Assembly (NCBI GenBank): GCA_050084985.1
Contig: JBITNC010000001.1
Span: 113,770,001-113,834,000, forward strand
Length of the DNA stretch: 64,000 bases
Direction: 5' to 3'
Source: Nageia nagi
Lineage: Eukaryota; Pinophyta
The notes below the pieces were generated by a model. It searched no databases and was not told the DNA's origin. It saw only the letters and a list, made by a program, of their open reading frames with translations. The first letter of the stretch is position 1. Each line of letters starts with the position of its first letter. Both the position numbers and the translations under genes were made by a program. Shown here in pieces: positions 12,840 to 25,736 of this stretch.

Positions 12840-13330
12840 TTCAAGTGTGTAAGGATTAAGTATTTCATTAAGGCATATCCTTTAATTTTGTGCATAGCAT
12901 GCAATCATTGCAATCCATTTCTTTGAGGTATTTTGGAAATGAACTTCAAATATTCCTCACCTTAAGAAAGTCTATATGGAAAATAAGGTCAAAAATGTAT
13001 GTATAATGATTCATCCTAGTAATAAAGTAATAAGAGTGGATCATGCTATTAAGTTATTTACATACCTCATCCACTACACCTACATGGCTACATATAAATA
13101 GAATAGATATGAAGGTTATGCTATTAAGGTTGACTATCAAGTAGTTTATAATATTAAAGAGTTTAAGGGTATCTTCGTTGTAGCTATGAATTGCATATCC
13201 TCTGATCATTATATTATTTATAAAACCATGCTTGCATCATGCATATCCTCCAATCATTGCATTCCATGAGATTATTTTTGCATTATACATCTTGTCAAAC
13301 AATTCCAAGGCCTTGTTTGTTCTTCTAAAT
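12840..13330 (-). pseudogene. PPR fragment with E-like terminal block, copy 2
   Basis: This repeats copy 1 about 600 bp further on, including the segment around 13000-13060 that corresponds to 12420-12480 and the IRGYAIHSYNEDTL-like repeat at 13150-13210. It has more stops than copy 1. Confidence 0.7.
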
Positions 13331-13499
13331 AACTACATAGTACACATGACTTAGTTCTCATGATATTGAATATTAATAATATGTTTTACATTATAATATT
13401 TTTGTATATGAAAATTTACTATGTCATATTGAAGGATATGCATTCAAGCCTATTTCATTTGCCTCTCCAAGCTAAAAAAATATAATTATATATTTTTTA

Positions 13500-13860
13500 A
13501 ATCATATAACATTAGTAAATATAGTTGACATGTTAATCAGGAATATTATAATGATTGCATGTGAAATAAACCCATATCTAATGATTTTTCCATGACTACA
13601 ATGTCTTGTATAATATAATTTTAGCTTCATTACATTTTGTACATAGCTTGCAATCATTGAATTCCATGAGATTGTGTCTATATGTTGCATTTTCCTTAAG
13701 AAATTTTTAGCTTCCTTAAGAATAAAATATGGGAATGTCCTTTGATCATTGAATTCCATGATATGGTGTCTTTCTATTTCATTTTTTCAAAGAGTATGTG
13801 GGCCTTTTGTATGCTCCCAAACTTAAAACATGTTAATCTTAAGCAATTGAGACATACATT
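13500..13860 (-). pseudogene. PPR fragment
   Basis: The minus-strand frame contains FLRKMQHIDTISWNSMIASY, the classic end of one PLS repeat and start of the next. It is broken before a second full repeat. It belongs to the same decayed cluster. Confidence 0.75.
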
Positions 13861-14329
13861 TCCTAGCAATTATAGATCTTTCAGTTGTTGTCTGATTGGT
13901 TTTTATTTGTATTTTAATGAGGTTTAAATCAATAAAATGAATATACTTTGTTTATATATTGCACTTTATCTTCAAAGGAAATATATAATTAATTGGTAAT
14001 CTATATGAATTCAAAAATAGTTAAATACAATAGCCATCCATATTGCTTCTCCTTTTGTGATACATCTTATTCTTTGAAGTTGGTAGATGAATCTATCTAA
14101 AAAAAGAAAGATAGTTATTTGTATGCTTATGATATCTAGTATGCAAATAATTTTACTACGATTATGCTCATAATGTGTGATATGCAAATAATATTGGTAC
14201 CATTATGATCATGATGACTAGTATATAAATAAAAATGTTATTTTATTACAATGCTAATGAACCATATATTGTTTCATATACAAATAATGTTGTTGTTGTC
14301 ATGCTAATAAACAAAATTTATTATGTATA

Positions 14330-14990
14330 CATCATGCATATCCTATAATCATTACAATACATGAAATTATATTTGCATCATGTATCTTGCCAATCAATTC
14401 CCATTCCTTGTTTGTTCTTCCATTTTTTGCATACATGTTTATCATTTTGTATACATGTTTGCATTATGCATGAATAAGAAGGTCAACAATGCACATATAA
14501 TTATTCATCCTAGGAATAATGCATTAAGAGTGGCTTATACTATTAATGTATTTACATCCCTCATCCATTAGAATTGAATGGGTGCATAACGTGTCATCAA
14601 AATCCATCTACATTAGCAAAGCATTTGAGGTATCAAATCATAAGTAGGTAAATCATATTAAAATAGACATGTTTATGTTAGTCATTGTACTTGCATTAAA
14701 TATTTATCAAAATAATTGCATTCATCGTATATCCATAGGAATATTCTTATAGGACCAAGGAAGTAGCTTCCTATACAATTTTTTATTACATCTAAAGTCA
14801 TTTGAAGGGTATTGTATTTATATTTTACAAGTGCTACATAATGCAAGAGCTAATGAAGTTCTCTTTGATGGATATCCATACCTTATTCTAGAGCTCCCAT
14901 GGAGGCACATGCTAGAAGAATGTTTGCAAAGGATACATCAAGCATAAGTAATGCTTATTTTATTCAATGCTTTAGTTACTAGTGCAAGGC
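14330..14990 (-). pseudogene. PPR fragments, including E-like terminal block copy 3
   Basis: Short minus-strand pieces are recognisable by their DNA similarity to the better preserved blocks: the repeat around 14340-14420, the terminal block around 14480-14580 (third copy of the segment seen at 12420 and 13000), and another repeat piece at 14860-14960. No frame stays open for a full motif. Confidence 0.6.
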
Positions 14991-15389
14991 ATACATCAAC
15001 ATTTACATTATCATCAGTTGCATTCATTCCTTGAATAATAGTTGTAAGAATGGAGTTCACTTGATACTTATTCATGTTCACTATTTTTGTAACTAATAGA
15101 TTTTTTTAATTTCCCATCATAATTTTAACAAATTCTATTTTGATACCTCATATTTACTATCCTATACAATACAATATTATAAGTAGTTCATGCCATACTT
15201 CTTCAATGTTATGTGTTCAACCCACTATATACATTTCAATGTATCCTTGACCTTTCCATTGTAGAGTTAAACTTGTATTTTCAAATGTATTAAGCATCAC
15301 GTGATAGGCAATGTTGTTCAATGATAAAATTAGTAATGTTGTTCAATAATGTTATTTTTATTCACTAATGTTGTTATTTCTTAGAGGCA

Positions 15390-15600
15390 TCTTGTGAAAC
15401 AATTCTCAAGCCTTCACTATTCTTCCACATTTTGCAACCATATCTATCAAGGCATTCACAATTATGATATTCAATGAAAAATCATTTTTAACTACTCTTT
15501 GGTGGATGTCCAAGCTCCCATGCTGGCATATGCTAGAAGAATACTTGCAAAGGTTACAAAGCTTGGCTTCACACCTAGCAATTGCACCTATTGAAAAGTC
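15390..15600 (-). pseudogene. PPR fragment
   Basis: This is similar to 12020-12240: the same order of conserved pieces for the NALI...MY, GRI and ILACA parts of a PLS repeat is visible on the minus strand, with many lesions. Confidence 0.6.
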
Positions 15601-16509
15601 TATTAAAGAATGTTATTAATAACATGGAGTCAAAGAAGGTATTAAGCCAAACAATTAGTATCACAAAATGATTATGGAGCCTTTATAAATGTTGATCCAA
15701 GTCTTTGTGAATGGAAGGAGCAAAATTTGCAAAGGCTTCCTAATCTTTTTAGGGTACTAAATAAGAATTTCATTGTGATATGTCTCCAAAAGAAAATGCA
15801 TAAGTGTAAGTAATGCTTGGCTTATAAAATATAAATTAAAAATATAAGATTTTATGGTAATTTCTCAACCATAATCTTCTTGAATTGATCTTTTCATCAC
15901 AAATTGAGATCCATAACTCAATATTCCACATACCAAAAATATCATAAGTATTTGAGAAAAGCATATGAGGTACAAAATTTTGGAGGTATAACTCTAAAAG
16001 GTGTACTGCTATAAATTATGTTAACTCCAAGTTGTCATGAATTCCATAGATACCAAGTAAACAAGTTCATGTATTTAGTGATAAATAATAGTTTGTCAAT
16101 CCTGATTATGGTCATTTGAAATATTTAAAACATCAGTTATGAAAACTTCAAATTTTTGAATTGTATAGAGTATTTGCAATTTCAAAAATTTTAATTTTAA
16201 ATAGTACTACATAAATAAGAGTGAAATTAGGTTGGTTTTGAGTAAATTATTTAGTTTTAAAATTTCATAATTTGTATAATGTTATATCTTACCAAACATA
16301 TTCTTAATGTTATTATTTTTCCTTTTCATGATGTTTATTCGATATCATGAATCAAAAAGTATTTTATTGATGTAATATTCAGTAGTTGAGATATATATTT
16401 TCTAGCATTTATATTTTTTGGTTGTTGTCTAATAGGGTTTCTTTTTGTTGTATGTTATATGAGATTTAAATCATTGATGAAATAAATATCCCTCTATTGT
16501 GAGATTTGG

Positions 16510-16930
16510 TTCCTAAGTGCTTCATCATATCAAAGAGTTTAAGGAATCCTTGTTGTAGCCATGAATTGCATATAATCCAATCACTACATTCCATGAAACT
16601 CTATTTGCATCATGCATCTTGCCAAAAAATTCCTAGCCCTTGTGTATTCTTCCATATATCGCATACATGTCTACTAGGAAACTCACAATCATAATATTAA
16701 ATGAAAAACATTATCAACTACTCTTTGATGGATGTCCATGCATTATTCTAGAGATCCCATTGTGGCACATGCAAAAAGAATGCTAGCAAAGGTTACAAGA
16801 ATTCAACATATGATCATTGCAATCCATGAAACTAATTTGCATTATGCATCTTCTCAAACAATTCAAGTGCCTTCTCTATGCTTCTATATTTTGTCTACAT
16901 GTATATTAGGGCAATTACAACCATAACATA
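16510..16930 (-). pseudogene. PPR fragments, far end of cluster
   Basis: The minus strand holds two repeat pieces: one at about 16510-16720, with the IGLYAIHGYNKDSL-type stretch also seen at 11950 and 13170, and one at about 16800-16930. Plus-strand frames over this span are shadows. Confidence 0.65.
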
Positions 16931-16949
16931 TGATATAAATTCTCTTTTA

Positions 16950-18540
16950 AAGAGTATTAATCATGTATATATAAACCATTTGGTACATGCTTTTAAGATG
17001 CTAGGAAAGGTGAATTAATTTAGTTGGACTCTTGTTGTGGTTTGTTGCATTTGGTGAAATTGTGTCAATGTATATCAAGGAAAGACATGTCTTTGGTAAC
17101 CTAAAATTAAAGGATATTATTGGTGATGCAAGTCTATAGGATTTGAAGAGCATAACAAGTTGTCTGTATCCATCCATTTATATATTTCTAAAAACGTAAA
17201 ACAAATTAGTGTGGTTAAAAACTTCCCTATTAGACCCCTTTTAGGAAATTTCAAACCATTGTAAAATATCATATTTAGGTTGTTTAACATGTGGTTTTAC
17301 ACCTATTAGGGTAGGTTTAAACCACCTATGAGGGTGGTTAAAAACCACCCTTAAAAACTCTAATAAGATAAAAGTTTAAGATGGTTTTAAACTATCATTG
17401 TAGGTTTTCGACCTTTTAATGATACCCTCATATACAAGGATAAAAAAATGGTTGTTAAAGGTCATCAAGGGTATTTTAGAACCTCCCTTGAAGATTGATT
17501 TTGGTGTAGTGGATATTTGACACCATCATTTAGAGTGTACCTATTCACATGCTAACATTTATTCTCATTGACCCTAGTGGAAATACTAGAAGTGACTTGT
17601 GGATACTCCTCTTTACAACTTATTCTAAGTGATACATGGCTACCTTTGGCTCTCTCCTCACCTTCCTATCATGTTAATGATAAATGATCACTCCACTCTT
17701 CTAAGTCTTTTTCAGCTTCCCATTTTTAGACTATGTGGGCTTCTTACCTTGAACCAAAACATTAGTATTTTACTTGGAGTTTTCTTTCTCAAGGACTACC
17801 TCTTGGTAGCCACCTTAATCATTTGGGCAATGTTAGTCCATTTTGCCCCTTCTATCAAGAACCAAAAGATGTCATGTAATTATTTTAGGCTTGCAAATGC
17901 AAAGGTTGCATTTCATACCTAGGAATGAAGTTCTATTTTCCCATCATTCTCTTATAGTTTTTTTACATATTTTATAAAGTTATGGTCTCTAATATCCTCC
18001 TCCATATTTTTATGTAAATTGAGAAGATGGTAACGGAGTTAGATCGCTTGTGGACACTCACCAACTATTAGGTTAATAGCCCTAATATAATCAATCAAGT
18101 GTAGTTGGACTAAGCCTACAAAAATAGATCTCAATCACAATATGCTTGCCCTTATTCACATCTCTCACCAAGATTAGCTAAATCTTGGGGATCTCCTTGT
18201 GCAATGGCACATTTGCATACAAAGTGTACATCTTGTTACATAAGAGATGGTTGCGAATCATAATGACTCTCAATGTTGATTGAGGCAATAATCAAAGAAC
18301 TGAAGGAGAAATAATATGATAGATTATTTTGTATGCAAAAAATTTATGAATACCTAATAAAAGATTATCTACCTTTTACCCTTCCAATATAATATAATTG
18401 TTATTTATAATAGTGATTACAATTTTAATTTAATGATAGTTGAAATCTTAACTTAAATTAATTTTAACTCATATGAAAGTGTATCTTATCCACCACAAAT
18501 CTACTTGTCCATTAATTTTGCACATCTTGGGCTCAGATAT
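16950..18540. other. AT-rich region without recognised gene
   Basis: No domain is recognised on either strand. A plus-strand frame at 17629-17922 (97 codons) has no recognisable features. A cluster of related GGTTTAAACC-like strings lies at 17220-17420. Confidence 0.4.
17331..17351. repeat. Short perfect inverted repeat
   Basis: AGGGTGGTT and its reverse complement AACCACCCT are separated by three bases. This is a possible hairpin inside the GGTTTAAACC-like cluster. Confidence 0.8.
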
Positions 18541-18548
18541 CATATTCG

Positions 18549-19250
18549 TTAAATTGTTGGAACTGATAAAATGGCACGATAATTAAAGGCTTCCATCGGA
18601 CGAGCGCTCAGTTCAGACTCACGATTATAGCAGGAGAATCTACAGGTTAAAATAATGAATATCTCTAAAACGTATAACTGTTTTGTACCTAGAAGATTAG
18701 ACAACACCTGCCTGCATGGCCAGAAGAAGAAGAACGTTGCAGTCTGTGAAGTTAACATCTGATTGATATTCTATTCAACCAATATCACCTCCCAAATATT
18801 TAATTTATTCTGAGAGATTCTTCGCATTGTATACACAGGCATACAGCTTTCAGAAGTCCAAGATAAGTTCACTGATTTAGAATATAATAAATTCATCAAA
18901 AGCTATATTTTAAACATTGAATAAAATTGTAATACATAATCAGAGAAGAAAATATGAACATCATTAATTGGGTGAGAGTGCAAGAGATACTAAATTCAAG
19001 AATAGGTCATGGGGATAGAATTATTTAGAATGTATGACGTTGATTGTTCAGAAAAGTCTAAAGATGTTGGCAGAGGGAGCAGGTGAGCAGAAGAACAGAT
19101 CTTTCAAATGCATGAACAACATATGTATCTAGACAAATAGAGCATTGACAGTCAATGCAGTAAATAGTCAGATCTGCTGAGTAAGTATTGTTATCTATAG
19201 GGTGCTTTCATAGACGTCCCAAAAGATTATTAAAAATGAGATTTCCCAAG
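18549..19250. other. Unidentified higher-complexity block
   Basis: Base composition is more balanced than the surroundings. An open minus-strand frame at 18549-18758 (69 codons) has no recognised motif. It could be a leader exon or 5' flank of the decayed PPR gene cluster downstream on the minus strand, but nothing proves this. Confidence 0.3.
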
Positions 19251-20750
19251 TAGCATAAGTATAATGCTCTCAAACCACTTTTTTTAATTCTCATTCTGCA
19301 TGTTTCTAAACTAACTTTTCTTATGAGAATCCAAGCCCAAGTATAATCCAACTAGCTGCTACCTAATAGAATTTTTTTTTTTAATAGTAATTTATCCTTT
19401 CTGATTTTCTTTTTTCCACTTTAGAGGTTTAGCATCCACTTGCTCTCCAATTTCCTTCATATGAGTTAGAATTTCCATTTAATATTTTTCTCAATTTAAT
19501 TTCCATTCTATATGTACTCTATAGTAAATTTAAGTAGTATTTTATGAAATTAAAAGTTATTATATTTTCAGTACAAGACATACATGCTATATAATAGCCT
19601 ATTAGAATCATTCTTCTCATAGATCAATTTGATTTCTAGTGAACTTAATATAATTTACTTTTTTTTTTAATTATAATTTTGATTTTATGCATACTTTTTT
19701 TTATTTTTAGCATTATTAAATAGTTTACTTAGGTATAATTTAATTTTACAATTAAAATAAGATTACATGTATATAAAAAGAGTTTCACTATATAAATAGT
19801 TAGGTAAATTTCATCATCTTCAATTATAATTTATTGATGCATAAGTCAAATAAAATGGAGGATAAAATCTAATTTTATGTGATGATAAATAAATATTTGA
19901 TTAATTTTGATTTTGAATTTGTATGTATAGTCTCATTTTTACTCCATTAAAACCTTTAGTTCTCATATTCAACTACATAATTTTCTTCTAAGTATTTTGT
20001 TAAAATCTTTTCCAAGGTTAAGAAAATAAGAGTAAACCTATTTCTTATGCTTATCCCATTATTTTACACTAGATGGTTAAGTATGCTCAATAGTATATTA
20101 ATGATTGTTCTTTTTTAAATCATGTTTGTCCATATCTACATAATAGATTGTTAATGTTAGAGTTAGCATCAATGTTGTATCTAAAACTATGTATATTTAA
20201 CATTTAAATATGTCAATTAAAATTTGCATTAGATATATTTGATATCGATTTGATGTTACACATTTTTTTAACTAAGTTAGTTTTACAATGATCTTATACC
20301 AAATCTTGATGTATACAATTGTCACTTCATTTTGATGCATATCAAATATTAGATGAATGGAATACCATATACATTAAAAGGGTATTCAATGAAAAATCAC
20401 TATAAATTTAAAGCAATAATGATGCAAATTTGATAAAAGAAATCAATATTAACAATAAATTGATATTAGTACCATATTGAAATATTAAAAAAACAAAATA
20501 CTACAAAATTTTATTGGATTCTAATATTTTAAATATTAAAATATTTATTATTATAAAAAAATTTAATGAAAAAGTGCAAAAAAGTATATTACTTTAGGAA
20601 CAAAAATGTAAGACACTTATTTTACAAAAAAAGGTGGATGGATAGAAAATCACTCCCTATAGTTTATGCAAGGTAGATCTATAAATAAAAGCTAACAAAG
20701 ACATTATTAAAAGAGGTTACACCATGAAATATTTTAAGTAAAATAACTGT
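19251..20750. other. AT-rich stretch, nothing recognised
   Basis: Long A and T runs and no open frame with a recognisable protein on either strand. Confidence 0.5.
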
Positions 20751-21299
20751 TATGGAGCTAGAAGGTGGTGGAGGGTCATAATTTGAGTGTCCTCCCTAGC
20801 TAGAAGGTGGATCCTATGTATTTAGTATTGACTCCCATATATCAAGTTGGCCCTTCTTCAACTTGCTCAATAATGGGATTATCATTCTCAATGAGAATAG
20901 AGTTATTATTATGTGGAAGATCTTATCATTGTTGTGTCATCCCTAAGCTCCCCAGCCATAAGGTTGAAAGGGATGAGATTGTCAATGAGTTCAAACCCCA
21001 TATTTAAATTGGGGGTTATTGTTAGGATCTCCTAAAGCTTGATTATTGTGATGTTTGTGCTCTATAAACTAGCTATTGTATGGGGTAGAAGTTGGTGAGA
21101 TATTAGCCATCATGGATGGAGTTATAGAATTATGCAAGTATTGTCAAGGAATCAAGCACCATGAGATATCCAAATGAAGAAACAATTGAAAAAAATACAA
21201 AAAAAAGAAGATAATAACATGTAAGAATATGGTCAAGTGATTAATCCCTAAAGGTTATATTCATAAGAGTATTATAATATGTGGTAGATAGTAACATTA

Positions 21300-21509
21300 T
21301 TACAATGTATGGTAGAAGTGGCCTTTGAATAGGTACATAAAGTTACACCAATCTATATGATATAATTGATGTCATGAGATTATAAAAAAATAAATTTTAA
21401 TTTCAATACATTACAAATAGGAGTGAAGCATATGGCCCAAGTATTCATAAATACTAACATGTTAATAAATATGAGATCGACACTAAGCTTAACTTAACAT
21501 CTAACACCC
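21300..21509 (-). repeat. Possible LTR start of a copia-like element, minus strand
   Basis: Read on the minus strand, a purine tract (TTAAGGGAGGG) is followed by TGTTAGATGTTAAG at 21509. About 100 bp of what follows resembles 39425-39517, also on the minus strand, including the shared GAATACTTGGGCCA. The other LTR edge was not found. Confidence 0.4.
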
Positions 21510-21514
21510 TCCCT

Positions 21515-22200
21515 TAAGAGCAATGGTATTTGACAAAGAGGTGAAGGTATCATCATCTCAATATCCTACCTTGATGGCAACTTCCCTTGGAGCCTTATAC
21601 TTCTCAATTATTTGCCTCAAATAAACAAAATGACTATTCCCATTCTTCATAGCTACATTCCATATGAGTTTCCATTACACTTTCTTGAAAGTAGAAGAGT
21701 TCTTCCCTCTTTTGATCCTTTCCATGAGTGTAAATATTATCTAATACATTAATCCATAAGTCTTCCTCTTAACTATCTCTAAAGACTATGTAACAACATT
21801 CTTTGAATGAGTTGTATGGCCATGACTATCAAGCCCATTCTCTTCATGATTATCCATATCAATACCACCATCCTTTAGAGAATCAACATATTCACCATCT
21901 AAGTTAAGATCACCATATCTCCACCTTCATTTTAAGAATCAACATTCCCACCATCATCGATCTCTGTTCCAAAAATAAAGACCTCTTTTGTGTCTATCAC
22001 CATGTACAACATGATTATCTATCCCATTTTTATCACTATACTCACCTTGATGTTTGCATTACACACCATGAGGAACACTATAGGGTACCTTCATCAAACT
22101 ATTTATAGTGAATATTTTAAGCTTAAACTATTATCTTTGGTTGTTGCCATTATTAGAGAATACCATTCCATAAATGATGAAGAACTACAACCATAAAGAT
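21515..22200 (-). other. Possible coding remnant upstream of the LTR start
   Basis: Minus-strand frames give coding-like text, such as WKLIWNVAMKNGNSHFVYLR around 21690-21600, broken by stops. I do not recognise the family. Its position before a polypurine tract suggests the 3' internal part of a retrotransposon. Confidence 0.3.
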
Positions 22201-22805
22201 TACTATTAATGTTATCTAGGAATCATACCAAAGGAGGACAAAGTTGCATAAGAGCTTTTTTACTTCTTCAATCCACATTATTTGTTTAGAGATGAACTAA
22301 AGAAGTAAAATGCAGAGAGATAGTTTCAAAGGACCAAGAGACAAGAGCTAACAGCCAATATATATATATATTTCATGCTAAGAGAGCATGAGAGATTATC
22401 ATATATTGGATAAACCATATAGTGTGATCATAATAGTTACATTGTGTGAGAGCATATTGTATTTGTGGGAGATATAGCATATGTTTTCTAGTGCATGATT
22501 TTTTCCTAGTTGTTATTAGAATTTTCAATAGTTATAAGATATTGTTGTAACTAATTTTGTTTGTACAAGAAGGGATTTTGAGGTATTGTTGCAAAAGAAT
22601 CACATGTGACCATTTAAATGAAGAAAACCTTGGTTTTAATCTCCAAGATTGTACAATAATATAATCAATTCTCTAAGTTGGAAGTGGATGTACTCTAACA
22701 TTGGTAGGAACCACTATAAAATGTTTATGTTTATTGATTAGTTATTTCTTGTAAGTTTGATAATCAGTACATTACTTGATCTACACACATAGAACAATGA
22801 CTATG

Positions 22806-23539
22806 TGTAGACCTCAAATTGAGTAAATTATGAATATACATAATAAATATTTTGATCTACAATATAATAAGAAATAGATAATATGCACTATATCATATTA
22901 CAATAAATATACATTAAACACATGAACCTGATATGAAGTGTATGTACAATCCTCAACAAGTAGTAATGAATATTCAAAATATTGGGATCGGATTCATGGT
23001 GAGTTCATAATAGATCTTTGTATACAAGAATCAATAGCTCAACCATCAAAATTTGGAACCCTCAATATAGAATACACACACCATTATTGCCCTAAGAGAA
23101 GCACATCGTTGGCTGCATAAGGTATGTCAAATTATGTTGTATGTAAAAGATAGATAGCTCAAAGTATAACAATTTCTCATATAGGTGGCATCTAAATACA
23201 TTATAGCTTGATGAATATTGCAGCTAACAACCACCTATCAAAGTTCCTATCATATCAAAGAGTTTTGATTTATGGAGGTCAACCTATTCCACTCACATAT
23301 AGAGCCTGCAAGGACATAGAAAGGAGTAAAAGTTGACCTCTATTAATAATATAATCATTATTGTATTCAAGATACTTTTAATATATGAACCATGATAAAT
23401 GATATAGCATTTAATATAACACATGGTATTGCATTCTAATATCAATTTTATCTTGATATTTGTAATATTACAATTAGTCATTTAAGAAGTCTAAATATGA
23501 TTTATTAAATAAATAATAAATCATTTTTAGGTATTTACA
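22806..23539 (-). repeat. 3' LTR of non-autonomous Tat-like element, minus strand
   Basis: It begins on the minus strand at 23539 with TGTAAATACC and ends at 22806 in GGTCTACA, the same edges as the LTRs at 28255, 36067, 48420 and 52523. Just outside 23539 the minus strand reads AAAGAGGGACAAAA, a polypurine tract. The flanking five bases do not match on the two sides, which is expected if this is a 3' LTR whose partner has been lost. Length 734 bp. Confidence 0.8.
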
Positions 23540-25400
23540 TTTTGTCCCTCTTTGGATATGAAATGAAAAGTATTGAAATTTGTATAATCCAAAGAAGTCT
23601 AGAGAAGAGAAGAAAATTTTCAATAGTAAAGTGGACTTCCATTTTTAGATTGATATGTTGAGTGTGATATATATTCTACCCCCTTTTGGTCTTGTATTTC
23701 CCCTTGCTCTAGTTGCTTCATGGAATCAACCCAAAAATTGGAGTCCTTGTATGAGGAGATCATCTCTATGTGAATCCTACTCTCTCAAACAATACCTTTT
23801 TAAGAACAATCCAACATAATACCCACATAGATCACATCATATTAAATAATAATCAATTGAAAGAGCAAGGATGAAATACATAAGATATCCATTATTTCAC
23901 TATGGTTGATGTGACTCATAGTTCTATTTAACCATGATATTTAGACTATTGTTGTTGCAACTCATAGTCTATGAAGATCAAGCTAGTGAGGTCCTTTTTA
24001 ATTCCCTAATCTTGGACCAACCATGATTATCAAGTTGATGAGAACATTTTAATGACTCAAGCTTGGAATAACCTATAATTGATAAGATATTTTTCTCATG
24101 GAGTGACCATGGCCTTGAAAATAAATATTAGCATAACATTGAACAATATCATTTAATTCTCAAGAAAATACCAAATATTCAAATATTCATTAGGCTTACA
24201 TATCAACATTTCATGTTTGATCATATTGAATTTCTTAATTTCATTTCTTTTCAAACTAAACCTATGCCAATGATGGCATGTATTTTGTGGAATTTGTCAA
24301 TCATGTCTTTTATAATTTTATTCATCATTTCCATAGCAAGGCATATTTGTGAAATAATGGAATATATAATTAGATTTTTAATAAATTATAACATGCCCTA
24401 TTTGTAATGTATTTGTAGTAAGCATACATCATTATCAATGTGTAATTTATCATATGAAATCAATAAATTTTGATGATATTCAATTAGAAATAAATAATAA
24501 TAAGTTACATCATAAAATTCATGAAAAATCATTTATGCAGTTCATAATATTTATCAGATAAGAAATAAATTGACCCTTTTGACCTGATATGCATTTTATC
24601 TAGATAATAGTCATACTAGCATGACATATCTTTTGTCTCTAATAAGACTATCATAATATGACCAACATTTAAAAGAATCCATAATTTTTCTTCTTTTATG
24701 TTGTTGACTACGTGAGTATGATAGAATTGATCTTCACAAAAGATAGTGCATTCAATTGGCATAGCAAAATAAATATTCATATATGTACTATGTTAAAAAC
24801 ATGCATGAATAAAATTTAACATTTTCACTTAATCAAATTAGATTTTTACAAATTAAAATCTCTATGTGTTCATCAAGTATCTTCCAATTTATACAGTTAT
24901 TTAGATGTAACAAAAGTGGAATTGAAATATAATACTTAAATTGCATTTTAATTTTGCACAATCCATGCTGCCAGCAGCATCCATTTATTATAAATAATCA
25001 TTGAAAATAGAATAACATTAATTTAGCCATTAATGCAAGATTTAAACATTCCAACATATCATTTTTATCATTTCTAACTAGTATGCATCATATTGAACCT
25101 CAATTACATTATTTGCACATCATTGGCTATGTGAATGCAGCAAAATTGGCTTTTGAAAAAGAGGCATTTGGAAATTAACATTTTTATTAGCATCTTGTAC
25201 ACATTAGGTAGCATTTTCCAAGCATAGGTTTTGATATTCAATAAGAGGTTGAATTAGTTAGGATTTGTTTAAAATTTTGAACAAAAAGGCAAATTAGGGG
25301 GGTTGACCTATCATTTCCATATTCACCTCATCATTGTACTATCTAGAGCTTTGTGATGACTATGCAATGTGGCTATCACCATTTGAGTTGATCTTCTCTC
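23540..25400 (-). mobile_element. Internal remnant of non-autonomous Tat-like element
   Basis: The first several hundred bases inside the LTR resemble 49101-49850 of the complete element at 48420-53213: the CCTCTTTGGATATG polypurine region, the CCCCCTTTTG stretch, and the later ATGGCCT-like piece. No gag, protease or polymerase text is visible. The 5' LTR is not found before the plant mobile domain gene at 25737, so the right end is truncated. Confidence 0.6.
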
Positions 25401-25736
25401 CTTTTTTTCATAGCTTATATTGCCTGTAGTAACCTTTTTCTTATCATTTGATTAACATGGTAAACCAAGATTGGTGGCTTGTTGAGAGATTCGTATCTAG
25501 GAGGTGAGGGCACATAGCAGAATATCTCAGGAGCCTACTATTTGAATATATCATAAGTTTTAAAAGAGTTCTATTCTTTTTTAATTTTCTTTCCATTTGG
25601 AAACCATAATGTTGCATATTGCACATCTTTCCCATAATGAGTTCATTATTTATCTTAATTTTCATAATATCTATGAATGTTTGCATTTGTGTATTAATGT
25701 GTTTTATTATTAATGTGATTTTTATTTTTTACTTGC

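Noticed and set aside
22938-23120. 60-codon plus-strand frame
   Set aside because: It lies wholly inside the minus-strand LTR at 22806-23539.
22806-23539. Treating this as a solo LTR with target duplication
   Set aside because: The flanking five bases (CTATG and TTTTG) do not match, and the internal region with polypurine tract continues to the right.
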